Origin: Streptomyces canus
GTDB taxonomy: Bacteria > Actinomycetota > Actinomycetes > Streptomycetales > Streptomycetaceae
Assembly: GCF_041435015.1 (NCBI RefSeq)
Contig: NZ_CP107989.1
Location: forward strand, 8,122,001 to 8,186,000
Direction: 5' to 3'
Length of the DNA stretch: 64,000 nucleotides
Shown piece by piece: positions 1 to 7,759 of this stretch. The position numbers were made by a program, and so were the translations under genes. Each line of letters opens with the position of its first letter. Position 1 is the first letter of the stretch. The notes beneath the pieces are model-generated. The model had not been told where the DNA came from. It ran no database searches and saw nothing but the letters and a program-made list of their open reading frames with translations.

Positions 1-933
1 TGGGCCGCCCTCGCCGAGAAGGAGACGGCCCTCTTCCGCGAGGACATGACCGCCCTGCGGATGCTGCCCCCGCAGCACTACATCGGCGCGGTCGAGGCGA
101 TACCCGGGATCGTGCCGCTCGTCGAGCGGCTGCGGGACGCCGGTGCCGCGTACGAGCTCGAAGGGGACGTGTACTTCTCCGTCGAGTCCGACCCGAACTT
201 CGGCAAGGTCTCGAACCTCGACGCGGCCGCCATGCGGCTGCTGTCCGCCGAGCGCGGCGGCGACCCGGACCGTCCGGGCAAGAAGAACCCGCTGGACCCG
301 ATGCTGTGGATGGCCGCCCGTGAGGGCGAGCCCAGCTGGGACGGCGCTTCGCTCGGCCGGGGACGCCCCGGCTGGCACATCGAGTGCGTCGCGATCGCCC
401 TGGACCACCTCGGCATGACCTTCGACGTCCAGGGCGGCGGCTCCGACCTCGCCTTCCCGCACCACGAGATGGGCGCCTCCCACGCCCAGGTGCTGACCGG
501 CGAGTTCCCCATGGCCAAGGCGTACGTCCACGCCGGCATGGTCGCCCTCGACGGCGAGAAGATGTCCAAGTCCAAGGGCAACCTGGTCTTCGTGTCGCAG
601 CTGCGGCGCGAGGGTGTCGATCCCGCCGCCATCCGCCTGGCGCTGCTCGCCCACCACTACCGGGCCGACTGGGAGTGGACCGACCATGTCCTCCAGGACG
701 CCGTGGACCGGCTGGGCCGCTGGCGTGCCGCCGTCTCCCGGCCCGACGGTCCGTCCGCCGAGAGGCTCGTCGAGGAGATCCGCGAGGCCCTCGCGAACGA
801 CCTGGACGCCCCCACCGCGCTGGCCGCCGTCGACCGTTGGGCCGCCGCGCAGGAGGAGCGGGGCGGAGCCGACATGGGCGCGCCCGGCGTCGTGACACGT
901 GCGGTGGACGCGCTGCTCGGCGTCGCGCTGTAA
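1..933 (+). CDS. mshC: Cysteine:glucosaminyl-inositol ligase MshC (3' part)
   Basis: Mycothiol biosynthesis enzyme that joins cysteine to glucosaminyl-inositol with ATP; it is a cytosolic relative of cysteinyl-tRNA synthetase. The reading frame is open from base 1, so the N-terminal part with the HIGH motif lies outside the window; about 310 of the usual 410 or so residues are present. Visible hallmarks are GWHIEC followed by SDLAFPHHE (zinc/cysteine-binding region) and the KMSKS loop as [10 protein letters not shown] near base 560. The C-terminal part is short and helical and lacks the tRNA-binding extension of true CysRS, which separates MshC from CysS. A strong hairpin follows directly. 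Confidence 0.95.
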   Translation, partial: WAALAEKETALFREDMTALRMLPPQHYIGAVEAIPGIVPLVERLRDAGAAYELEGDVYFSVESDPNFGKVSNLDAAAMRLLSAERGGDPDRPGKKNPLDPMLWMAAREGEPSWDGASLGRGRPGWHIECVAIALDHLGMTFDVQGGGSDLAFPHHEMGASHAQVLTGEFPMAKAYVHAGMVALDGEKMSKSKGNLVFVSQLRREGVDPAAIRLALLAHHYRADWEWTDHVLQDAVDRLGRWRAAVSRPDGPSAERLVEEIREALANDLDAPTALAAVDRWAAAQEERGGADMGAPGVVTRAVDALLGVAL

Positions 934-942
934 GGCGGTACG

Positions 943-982
943 CAAAGGGGCGCTTCCTCCGCGGTGAGGAAGCGCCCCTTTG
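943..982. terminator. Bidirectional terminator between mshC and the Gln-rich gene
   Basis: Perfect 17-bp inverted repeat (arms 943-959 and 966-982, loop of 6) followed by TCTTT. It lies between the convergent mshC and the Gln-rich gene and can end both transcripts. Confidence 0.85.
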
Positions 983-997
983 TCTTTCGGCCGCCGG

Positions 998-1567
998 TCA
1001 GATCCGCTGGATCCGCACGCTGCGCAGGACGTTCGGGGACTGGGCGTCCCAGATGCCGATCACCTGGTGACCGAACGCGAAGGCCTCCTGGATCTGCTGG
1101 TGGATCTGCGGGCTCGGGTTGTTCAGGACCCGGAACTGGTTGTTGATGCGCAGGAAGACCTGCTGGGGCTGGCCCTGGAGCGGGTGCACGATGTCGATGA
1201 AGCCGTTCGCCACACCGGAGGCGAGGGCCTGCGCCTGCACCTGCTGGACGATCTGCTGGACCACCTGCTGCGCGAGCTGCGTCAGCTCCTGCTGCACCTG
1301 ACGCTCCTGCTGCTGCGCCTGCTGGTCCTGCTGCGGTGCCTGCCCGAAGGGCTGCTGCTGATGTTGCTGGCCGCTCAGCTGCTGCAACAGCTGCTGGAAC
1401 GGCTGCTGCTGACCGAGCTGCTGGAGCTGCTCCATGGAGCCGGCACCCATGCCGAAGCCCTGCTGGCCGCCCTGCGGTCCGAAGCCCTGCTGCTGGTAGG
1501 GCGAGGTCGTCGGGAACTGCTGACCCTCTTGCTGTCCCTGCCGGCCCATCTGCGGGGTGATGCTCAT
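998..1567 (-). CDS. Gln-rich protein with a C-terminal module shared with the adjacent subtilase
   Basis: 189 residues, function unknown. Residues 1 to about 130 are low complexity and roughly one third Gln (QQQ runs with Gly, Phe and Leu), then a predicted helical QxxxQQ stretch. The last 50 or so residues are ordinary sequence containing RVLNNPSPQIHQ and a GIW strand. That segment aligns with the C-terminus of the serine protease encoded next to it (RNLNHPSPEIRQ...VRVWF), so the two share a small domain. No signal peptide or membrane segment. ATG at 1567 follows GGAAGG at a good distance. It lies 49 bp downstream of the protease on the same strand, so the two are probably co-transcribed. 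The repeat-rich part gives long spurious frames on the other strand. Confidence 0.8.
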   Translation of the reverse strand: MSITPQMGRQGQQEGQQFPTTSPYQQQGFGPQGGQQGFGMGAGSMEQLQQLGQQQPFQQLLQQLSGQQHQQQPFGQAPQQDQQAQQQERQVQQELTQLAQQVVQQIVQQVQAQALASGVANGFIDIVHPLQGQPQQVFLRINNQFRVLNNPSPQIHQQIQEAFAFGHQVIGIWDAQSPNVLRSVRIQRI

Positions 1568-1616
1568 GCGGATGTCACCTTCCGTTTGATGTGACGGGAC
1601 GTGCCGTGCCGGACCG

Positions 1617-3335
1617 TCAGCCGGTGATCACCAGGCCGACGATCTCGTCGTCCGAGAACCACACCCGGACGTCGGGCCGTCCACCCGCGAAGGCGGTGTG
1701 GACCGCCTGCCTGATCTCGGGGGACGGGTGGTTGAGGTTGCGCCAGGCACCGGCCACGAACAGGCGCAGGCGCGGCGGGAGTTCACGGGGTAAGGGCAGA
1801 AGCTCGTCCCAGTACCTTTCAGCCTGGCCCGAGCCGACGGCCTCCGGCAGCAGCCGGGTGACCGCCGCCTTGATGTCGGGACGGTTGCCGATCCGCTGCG
1901 AGGCGGGACGGCCGGGTGCGTCCTGCTGCGGGGAGCCCGTGGCGCGCAGCACCGTACGGGCGCGCTCCGGGGACATCGGCGGCTGGCCGGCCGCCTTGAG
2001 CATGCCCTGCAGCGCGGCCAGCGCGCCGACCACCACCGGGGAGGCGGAGGAGGTCCCGGAGAACGTGTCCGTGTACCAGGCGATCTCCTCGGGCCCGCCC
2101 TGAAGGTCGCCGGGCTTGTCCCAGAAGCCGCCGGTGGTCGTGACCTCGCGTCCCCAGCCCTGCGCGTCCACGCGCGCACCGTAGTTGGAGAACGCCAGGC
2201 GAGAGCGGTCCGGGCCGTGGTCACGGCCGTGCGTGCCGGGCGGCGGGGCGCCCGCGCCGACCAGGACGGCACCGGAGGACCGGTTGGAGGGGTTGAACGG
2301 GTTGCGCCACCACGCGGGGAACTCGTCGGGGCGGCGCTCGTAGACGGCGTCGTCGAGGGACTCGCCGCCGTTGCCCGCGGCCGCCACGACGAGAACGCCC
2401 TTGGCGGTCGCGTACCGGACGGCCGCGTAGTCGTCCGGCCACCACTCGAGCGCGATGTAGCCCTTCTGGTCGTCTCGGAGCGCGTGGTCGAACCGCGGTC
2501 CGGGACGGTGCAGTTCGACCAGGACGACGTCACCGGGGCCGAGCCGGTCGGCCGCCGCCTGGATCGCGGCGGCCGTGCCGATGCCCTGGAAGGACGCGGC
2601 CGCCGTCACCGCCTCCGGCGCGATCCCGGTCACGCCGCGCTCGCCCGGGTCGCCGCCGATGACGCCGATCACGGCGGTGCCGTGGTTGCGCCAGGCCAGG
2701 TCGGTCAGCGGGGTGCCGACGACGACACCGGCGAGCTTGGCGGCCAGGTCCTCGTGGCCCAGCTGCCAGGCGCCCTCGACGTCGATCACCGTCACCCCCC
2801 GACCCGTCCCACCGGGGCGCTGCCAGGCCCAGTGGGCGTCTATCCCCTCGGGTGCGGGGCGCAGATAGCCCTGCCTGCTGGTGAAGTCGGGCGTGACGGG
2901 CGCGCCCTCCTTCAGCCGGCGGTCGTCGTCCACCGTCGCGGGCACGGCGGGCGGTTTGACGTACGCCGTGTCGATGCCCGGCAGCGCGGCGATCCGCGCC
3001 CGCAGTTCCGCCGCCCGGTCCTCTCCGCCGCGTACCCGGTAGAACCGCGCCAGATCGGGCACGTCCTCGGCGCTCGGGACGGCCGACTGCTGCAGTCGCT
3101 CCTCGCTGCCGAACAGCGGCTCCAGGGCGAGCTGTTCGTCGCTGAGGAACATGTTGAGGGCCGACACGTCCGCGCCCGCCGCGGAGCGGACGCCCTCGGC
3201 CCCGGCACGCAGCCGGGCCTCGGAGCGGGCGACGACGATCAGTTCCTGTTCGGCTCCCCGGTAGCTGAATCCCGCTCCGTCGGGGCCCGGCCCGGAGGCT
3301 CCCGGGCCCTGTGGCGGCTGTACCTGCTCGGTCAT
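1617..3335 (-). CDS. Subtilisin-like serine protease (S8), intracellular type, with extra C-terminal module
   Basis: 572-residue predicted serine endopeptidase; substrate unknown. The catalytic residues read as Asp185 (VTVIDVEGAW), His218 (NHGTAV), oxyanion Asn322 (AAAGNG) and Ser429 (GTSSASP). The Asp motif is DVEGAW rather than the usual DTGI, a divergent form. Residues 20-170 form an unassigned N-terminal region with no signal peptide, so it may act in the cytoplasm. Residues 520-572 are a module also found in the Gln-rich neighbour. The frame is open further upstream, but ATG 3335 is preceded by AAGGGAG and the upstream codons look non-coding. Probably transcribed with the Gln-rich gene. 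S8 fold is certain; the role is not. Confidence 0.88.
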   Translation of the reverse strand: MTEQVQPPQGPGASGPGPDGAGFSYRGAEQELIVVARSEARLRAGAEGVRSAAGADVSALNMFLSDEQLALEPLFGSEERLQQSAVPSAEDVPDLARFYRVRGGEDRAAELRARIAALPGIDTAYVKPPAVPATVDDDRRLKEGAPVTPDFTSRQGYLRPAPEGIDAHWAWQRPGGTGRGVTVIDVEGAWQLGHEDLAAKLAGVVVGTPLTDLAWRNHGTAVIGVIGGDPGERGVTGIAPEAVTAAASFQGIGTAAAIQAAADRLGPGDVVLVELHRPGPRFDHALRDDQKGYIALEWWPDDYAAVRYATAKGVLVVAAAGNGGESLDDAVYERRPDEFPAWWRNPFNPSNRSSGAVLVGAGAPPPGTHGRDHGPDRSRLAFSNYGARVDAQGWGREVTTTGGFWDKPGDLQGGPEEIAWYTDTFSGTSSASPVVVGALAALQGMLKAAGQPPMSPERARTVLRATGSPQQDAPGRPASQRIGNRPDIKAAVTRLLPEAVGSGQAERYWDELLPLPRELPPRLRLFVAGAWRNLNHPSPEIRQAVHTAFAGGRPDVRVWFSDDEIVGLVITG

Positions 3336-3606
3336 CGGGTACCGCTCCCTTCGTCCGTGCGGGTTCTGCGGGTGCCTTCCGTGTCTTCGGGGGACAACCA
3401 AGCACCGCAACGGCGGCTCGTCCAGCCCTGGTTCGCCAACTCGGTTTGAAACAAGTTGAATTGGGTAACGTGTGCAATCCGTCCGGAAGCCGATGTCACG
3501 CCACAATCCGGCCAAAGGCTGTGGAGGCAGCGGTCATGTGATGGGGTGGGAGCTTCGCGCACCCGTTCGGCCGGCCGTGCGCCGGCCCCCGGCGGAAGGA
3601 CGCACC

Positions 3607-4536
3607 GTGGCACTCGCAGACCGTTCCTTCGCACGTCGCACACTCCTGACCACGACCGCCGCGCTGACCGGAGCAGCCCTGCTCGGCGGCACCGCGCACG
3701 CGGCCGAGACCCGGCACGCCGCGTGGCCCGCGCAGTTTTCCCTCCCCGACGGCTTCCAGCCCGAGGGCATCACCATCGGCTCCGAGCCCTGCGCCTACTT
3801 CGGCTCCCTCGCGAACGGAGACATCTACCGGGCGAGCCTCGCCACCGGCCGCGGCAAGATCGTCGCCAAGGGCGCCGGACGCCCGACGGTCGGTCTCAAG
3901 ATCGACCGGCACGGCAGACTCTTCCTCGCCGGCGGCGACAGCGGCGAGATACGGACCGTGGACGCCCGCTCCGGCGAGACCGAACAGGTCTACGCCACCG
4001 GCGGCACCTTCGTGAACGACGTGATCCTCACCCCGGGCGCCGCCTGGTTCACCGACTCCTTCAAGCCGGTGCTCTACAAGCTGGCCCAGGGCGCGGTGAC
4101 GACCGTACCGCTGACCGGGGACTGGCAGCAGGGACCCGACTTCACGGCCAACGGCATCGAGCGCACCCCCGACGGCCGCGCCCTGCTCGTGGTGAACGAC
4201 TACGCGAACGGCGGCGGCCTCATGCGGGTCGACCCGCGCACCGGCACCGCCCGCGCCGTCGACCTGGGCACGGCGAAACTGCCCAACGGCGACGGCCTGC
4301 TGCTGCTCGGCCGGATCCTCTACGCCGTCCAGCAGCAGCAGAACGCGATCGACGTGTTCCGGCTGAACGACGTCGGCACCCGGGGCACCGCGCTCACCCG
4401 CATCACCGACCCGCGCTTCCGCATCCCGACGACGGTGGCGGCCTGGGGCAGGCACCTGTATCTGCCCAACGCGCGCTTCGACGTGGAGCCGACACCCACC
4501 ACCGAATACGACGCGGTGGCGGTGCCACAGGTCTGA
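3607..4536 (+). CDS. Secreted SMP-30/gluconolactonase-like beta-propeller protein
   Basis: 309 residues from GTG 3607, which has GGAAGGA six bases upstream; an in-frame earlier start at 3472 lacks such a site. The N-terminus (RSFARRTLLTTTAALTGAA...AHA) has an arginine pair, a hydrophobic stretch and an Ala-x-Ala cleavage site, fitting a Tat or Sec signal peptide. The mature part has repeated propeller-like strands (DGFQPEGITIG, VGLKIDRHGRLFLAGG, NDVILTPGAAWFTDS, NGIERTPDGRALLVVN, LPNGDGLLLLG) typical of the SMP-30/strictosidine-synthase superfamily. Enzymatic activity cannot be assigned; related Streptomyces proteins are sometimes called superoxide dismutase without support in sequence. Single-gene unit, divergent from the subtilase. 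Confidence 0.75.
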   Translation: MALADRSFARRTLLTTTAALTGAALLGGTAHAAETRHAAWPAQFSLPDGFQPEGITIGSEPCAYFGSLANGDIYRASLATGRGKIVAKGAGRPTVGLKIDRHGRLFLAGGDSGEIRTVDARSGETEQVYATGGTFVNDVILTPGAAWFTDSFKPVLYKLAQGAVTTVPLTGDWQQGPDFTANGIERTPDGRALLVVNDYANGGGLMRVDPRTGTARAVDLGTAKLPNGDGLLLLGRILYAVQQQQNAIDVFRLNDVGTRGTALTRITDPRFRIPTTVAAWGRHLYLPNARFDVEPTPTTEYDAVAVPQV

Positions 4537-4543
4537 CACGGCA

Positions 4544-4574
4544 GAGGGCGGCGCGCATCCCGCGCACCGCCCTC
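4544..4574. terminator. Bidirectional terminator between SMP-30-like gene and PAC2 gene
   Basis: Hairpin with an 8-bp outer stem (gagggcgg / ccgccctc) and a GC inner stem after one mismatch, between two convergent genes. Confidence 0.7.
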
Positions 4575-4604
4575 ACCGGCCCGGTTCTCGGCTCAGCCCT
4601 CGGC

Positions 4605-5615
4605 TCAGTCCTCCGACGACGAGTCCTCGTCGTCCGTCTCCGGTTCCGTCCCGGCCTCTGTCTCCGGCTTCTGCGGCTTGGGAGGCTTCGCCCGACCGCT
4701 GGGGCCGTCCCGCAGATAGGCAGCGCTGTCACTGCCGTCCGCGGTCGCGTGACCGCCCGGCTGCCCCGGCTGACCGCCGTCCCGGCGCCGCAGATACCGC
4801 TCGAACTCCCGGGCGATCGCCTCGCCCGAGGCCTCCGGCAGCTCCGCGGTGTCCCGGGCCTCCTCCAGCGTCTGGACGTACTCCGCGACCTCGGTGTCCT
4901 CGGCGGCCAGCTGGTCCACGCCCACCTGCCAGGCGCGCGCGTCCTCGGCCAGCTCGCCCAGCGGGATCCGTACGTCGATCAGGTCCTCCAGACGGTTCAG
5001 GAGGGCCAGCGTCGCCTTCGGGTTCGGCGGCTGCGACACATAGTGCGGTACGGCCGCCCACAGCGACACCGCGGGTACGCCCGCATGGGTGCAGGCCTCC
5101 TGGAGGATGCCGACGATGCCCGTGGGGCCCTCGTACTTGGTCTCCTCCAGGTCCATCCGCTGGGCCAGGTCCGCATCGGACGTGGTCCCGCTGATCGGGA
5201 CCGGACGGGTGTGCGGGGTGTCGCCGAGCAGCGCGCCGAGGATCACGACCAGCTCCACGCCCAGTTCGTGGGCGAAGCCCAGCAACTCGTTGCAGAACGA
5301 GCGCCATCGCATCGACGGCTCGATGCCTCGGACGAGTACGAGATCGCGCGGCTTGTCGCCGCCGACGCGGACCACCGACAACCTTGTCGTCGGCCACGTG
5401 ATCTTGCGCACTCCGCCGTCCAGCCACACCGTGGGGCGGTTCACCTGAAAGTCGTAGTAGTCCTCGGCGTCGAGCGCCGCGAACACCTCGCCCTTCCACT
5501 CCTTGTCCAGATGTGCGACCGCGGTGGAGGCGGCGTCGCCGGCGTCGTTCCAGCCCTCGAACGCGGCCACCATGACCGGGTCGATCAGCTCGGGAACCCC
5601 CTCGAGCTCGATCAC
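4605..5615 (-). CDS. PAC2 family protein
   Basis: 336 residues from GTG 5615 (AGGAGG upstream). The N-terminal 270 residues match the PAC2 family of actinobacteria (FEGWNDAGDAAS near the start; YYDFQVNRPTVW; EPSMRWRSFCNELL; TGIVGILQEACTHAGVPAVSLWAAVPHYV), related to eukaryotic proteasome assembly chaperone 2. The bacterial role is not established. Residues 275-336 are a charged, Pro/Glu-rich tail likely to be disordered. The gene lies about 23 kb from the proteasome genes, so family membership alone does not prove a proteasome link. Single gene, convergent with the SMP-30-like gene. Confidence 0.85.
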   Translation of the reverse strand: MIELEGVPELIDPVMVAAFEGWNDAGDAASTAVAHLDKEWKGEVFAALDAEDYYDFQVNRPTVWLDGGVRKITWPTTRLSVVRVGGDKPRDLVLVRGIEPSMRWRSFCNELLGFAHELGVELVVILGALLGDTPHTRPVPISGTTSDADLAQRMDLEETKYEGPTGIVGILQEACTHAGVPAVSLWAAVPHYVSQPPNPKATLALLNRLEDLIDVRIPLGELAEDARAWQVGVDQLAAEDTEVAEYVQTLEEARDTAELPEASGEAIAREFERYLRRRDGGQPGQPGGHATADGSDSAAYLRDGPSGRAKPPKPQKPETEAGTEPETDDEDSSSED

Positions 5616-5879
5616 CCAGCGCCTCCTTCCGACGTGCCCTCGCCTAACGCACCAACCTTACGGCGTCCGGCGGGGGCGCCCGCAGCCCCCTTGCACGGGG
5701 GAGTGAACGGATCACTGCCCCGTTCGCCACCCTGAAACACCCGGGCCTCTCACCCGGGGGCTGTCCCGACCTCAGGGCGCGGGAGGTGTCGATATGCGGC
5801 TCCGCCGCGTGGACGCGACCAGCGACAACGAGCCGGCACCCGCACGATGACGCGCACCCCTACAGTCCCCGCCGCGAAC

Positions 5880-6551
5880 TCACAGAGTGGATCGCAGCCA
5901 CTGCTCCACGCTCGCGATGTGCACCGTCGCCCACGACCGGGCCGCCTCGCCGTCCCGGTCGCGCAGGGCGGCGAGGATCGCGCGGTGCTCGTGCAGGGTG
6001 CGGCTGACCGCGTCCTCCTGGGTCAGTCCACGCCAGATCCGGGCCCGCGTAGTAGGACCCGACAGACCGTCAAGAAGCGAGCAGAGGACGGAGTTTCCGG
6101 AGCTCTGCACGATCCCGCGGTGGAAGTCCAGGTCGGAGGCCACCAGCTCCTCCACCGACGGGCTGTCGCCGAGCTTGTCCAACTGGGCGGAGAGCGCGTC
6201 CAGTTGCTGCTCACTGATCCGGGAGGCGGCCATCGCCGTGGCGGCCGGCTCCAGGATGCGGCGCACGGCCAGGAACTCCAGGACCGTGTCGTCGCGGTGG
6301 AAGTCGACGACGAAGCTCATCGCCTCCAGCAGGAGTTGCGGATCCAGGCTGGTCACATACGTGCCGTCGCCCTGCCGTACGTCCAGGATGCGGATCAGCG
6401 ACAGCGCCCGCACGGCCTCGCGCAGCGAGTTGCGGGACAGCCCCAGCTCGGAGGCGAGCTCGCTCTCCTTGGGGAGCCGGTCGCCGGGGCGCAGCGCGCC
6501 GGAGACGATCATTCCCTTGATCTTCTCGATCGCCTCGTCGGTGACAGCCAT
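5880..6551 (-). CDS. GntR-family (FadR/FCD) transcriptional regulator
   Basis: 223 residues from ATG 6551 with AAGGAGG upstream, preferred over an in-frame ATG at 6575. Residues 1-70 form a winged helix-turn-helix of the GntR class (RLPKESELASELGLSRNSLREAVRALS). Residues 80-215 are an all-helical FCD effector domain with likely metal-binding residues (DLDFHRGI and LHEHRAIL). It probably responds to a carboxylic acid or sugar metabolite. The gene lies 133 bp downstream of a nucleoside phosphorylase on the same strand; a 21-bp dyad at its promoter suggests autoregulation. Target genes cannot be named. Confidence 0.88.
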   Translation of the reverse strand: MAVTDEAIEKIKGMIVSGALRPGDRLPKESELASELGLSRNSLREAVRALSLIRILDVRQGDGTYVTSLDPQLLLEAMSFVVDFHRDDTVLEFLAVRRILEPAATAMAASRISEQQLDALSAQLDKLGDSPSVEELVASDLDFHRGIVQSSGNSVLCSLLDGLSGPTTRARIWRGLTQEDAVSRTLHEHRAILAALRDRDGEAARSWATVHIASVEQWLRSTL

Positions 6552-6579
6552 GTCGGCCTCCTTCTCGCCCCGCATCGCG

Positions 6580-6600
6580 CTGAGACCTCGGATGTCTCAG
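6580..6600. promoter_or_regulatory. Candidate operator of the FadR-type regulator
   Basis: Perfect inverted repeat CTGAGAC-N7-GTCTCAG beginning 28 bp upstream of the regulator's start codon, a fitting size and place for an autoregulatory GntR-family site. Confidence 0.45.
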
Positions 6601-6684
6601 CTTCATTATGAGGTCTGCTCGGACGAGAGCCTCCAGATCGGCGATCAGGGCCCGCTCGTCGCCGTGAACCGCGTACACCACGCT

Positions 6685-7428
6685 TCAGGACTCGGCGAGC
6701 AGCCGCAGTGCCTCCAGGGAGACCACCGCACCCCGCTCGGCACCGGCCACGACGACCTCCCGGTGCGGGTCGTAGACGCTGGTGCCCTCCTCGTCCACCA
6801 GCTCGTCCGCGTTCGCCCCGTCGATCACGAGCACACCACCGGCGACGAGCCCTCGCAGCGAGGCGGTGACCAGCAGCGCCGACAGCTCCATCTCGATCGC
6901 CGCGAGCCCGGCGCCGCCGTAGGAGAAGAGGGGAAGGAGACCGGGCTGGAAGGCCGCCCGTGTCCAGACGATGCCCCGGTGGTGCGGTGCCCCGGTCTCT
7001 CGGGCCGCGCGCTGGAGCGCGAGGACCGCCTCGGGTGCCGAGACCGCCGGGTACTCAGGGGGCAGCAGCTGCTGGGTGACCCCGTCGTCCCGTACGGCGG
7101 CCTCCGCGATGACGAGATCGCCGTCGCCGATCCCGGGCTTCATCGCGCCCGCCGTGCCGAACCGCAGGATCGTGCCGGCCCCCGCGTCGGCCAGCTCCTG
7201 GAACAGCAGGATCGCACCGGGGCCGCCCACGCCGTGCGAGGCGACGGCGACCGGCACGCCCTTCCAACTGCCGCTGAACACACGGTATTCGCGGTGGTAC
7301 GACACCTCCTCGGCGCCGTCGAGGAGGGCGGCGACGGCGGCCGCGCGGGCCGGGTCGCCGACGACGACCGCGTGCGCCGGGAGCCCGGTGCGGGGTATGC
7401 GGGTGACGGGCAGCAGGTCCTGGCTCAT
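6685..7428 (-). CDS. Nucleoside phosphorylase (uridine phosphorylase-like)
   Basis: 247 residues from ATG 7428 with CGGAG just upstream; the longer frame upstream looks non-coding. PNP_UDP_1 family: cleaves a nucleoside with phosphate to base and ribose-1-phosphate. Visible features are HAVVVGDPARAAAVAALL at the N-terminus, the glycine-rich VASHGVGGPGAIL phosphate-binding segment, FGTAGAM, and IEMELSALL, where the Glu binds ribose. The exact base specificity is not readable. It lies in the neighbourhood of a degraded methylthioribose locus, so salvage of 5'-methylthioadenosine or a related nucleoside is possible but unproven. Confidence 0.82.
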   Translation of the reverse strand: MSQDLLPVTRIPRTGLPAHAVVVGDPARAAAVAALLDGAEEVSYHREYRVFSGSWKGVPVAVASHGVGGPGAILLFQELADAGAGTILRFGTAGAMKPGIGDGDLVIAEAAVRDDGVTQQLLPPEYPAVSAPEAVLALQRAARETGAPHHRGIVWTRAAFQPGLLPLFSYGGAGLAAIEMELSALLVTASLRGLVAGGVLVIDGANADELVDEEGTSVYDPHREVVVAGAERGAVVSLEALRLLAES

Positions 7429-7635
7429 GAGGCGGCTCCGGAAGGGCGGACAGGGCGACGGCGGCGGGCCGTCGCGAGGAAGAGGGCGCCGAGCGTGACG
7501 ACGTAGGGGCACGGCGTCGGTCGTCTGGTGGGGCAGACGCAGGCCCTGGAGGGGGAGGCCACCCCGTCTCGATCCGCGGACAGGGTACTGGACTCCCACA
7601 CGACTTCTCAGACATCTGTACGACCGTCTCGAACT

Positions 7636-7749
7636 ATGGTTCCCCCAGGTCAGGGCCTGCCGTACTACACCCAGGACGTCGTCGAGGGCGCGGTCCTCAT
7701 CCTCGCCCTGGTGTTCAGCTTCACCCTGTCCAAGCGCCGTACGTCCTGA
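7636..7749 (+). pseudogene. C-terminal remnant of a sugar ABC transporter permease
   Basis: 37 codons reading YYTQDVVEGAVLILALVFSF followed by a Lys/Arg-rich end. This looks like the last transmembrane helix and tail of RbsC/XylH-type sugar permeases, which usually end in a similar YxQxxVxGxVLILA segment. No upstream permease coding sequence is present; 7429-7635 holds nothing recognisable. It ends 10 bp before mtnK, in the position a transport gene would occupy in a methylthioribose operon. It could instead be a genuine small membrane protein. Confidence 0.5.
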
Positions 7750-7759
7750 GGAGACACGC

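Noticed and set aside
5365..5381. CACCGACAA on the plus strand (TTGTCGGTG on the minus), resembling the PafBC upstream element
   Set aside because: Inside PAC2 coding sequence and no TAnnnT after 8 bp.
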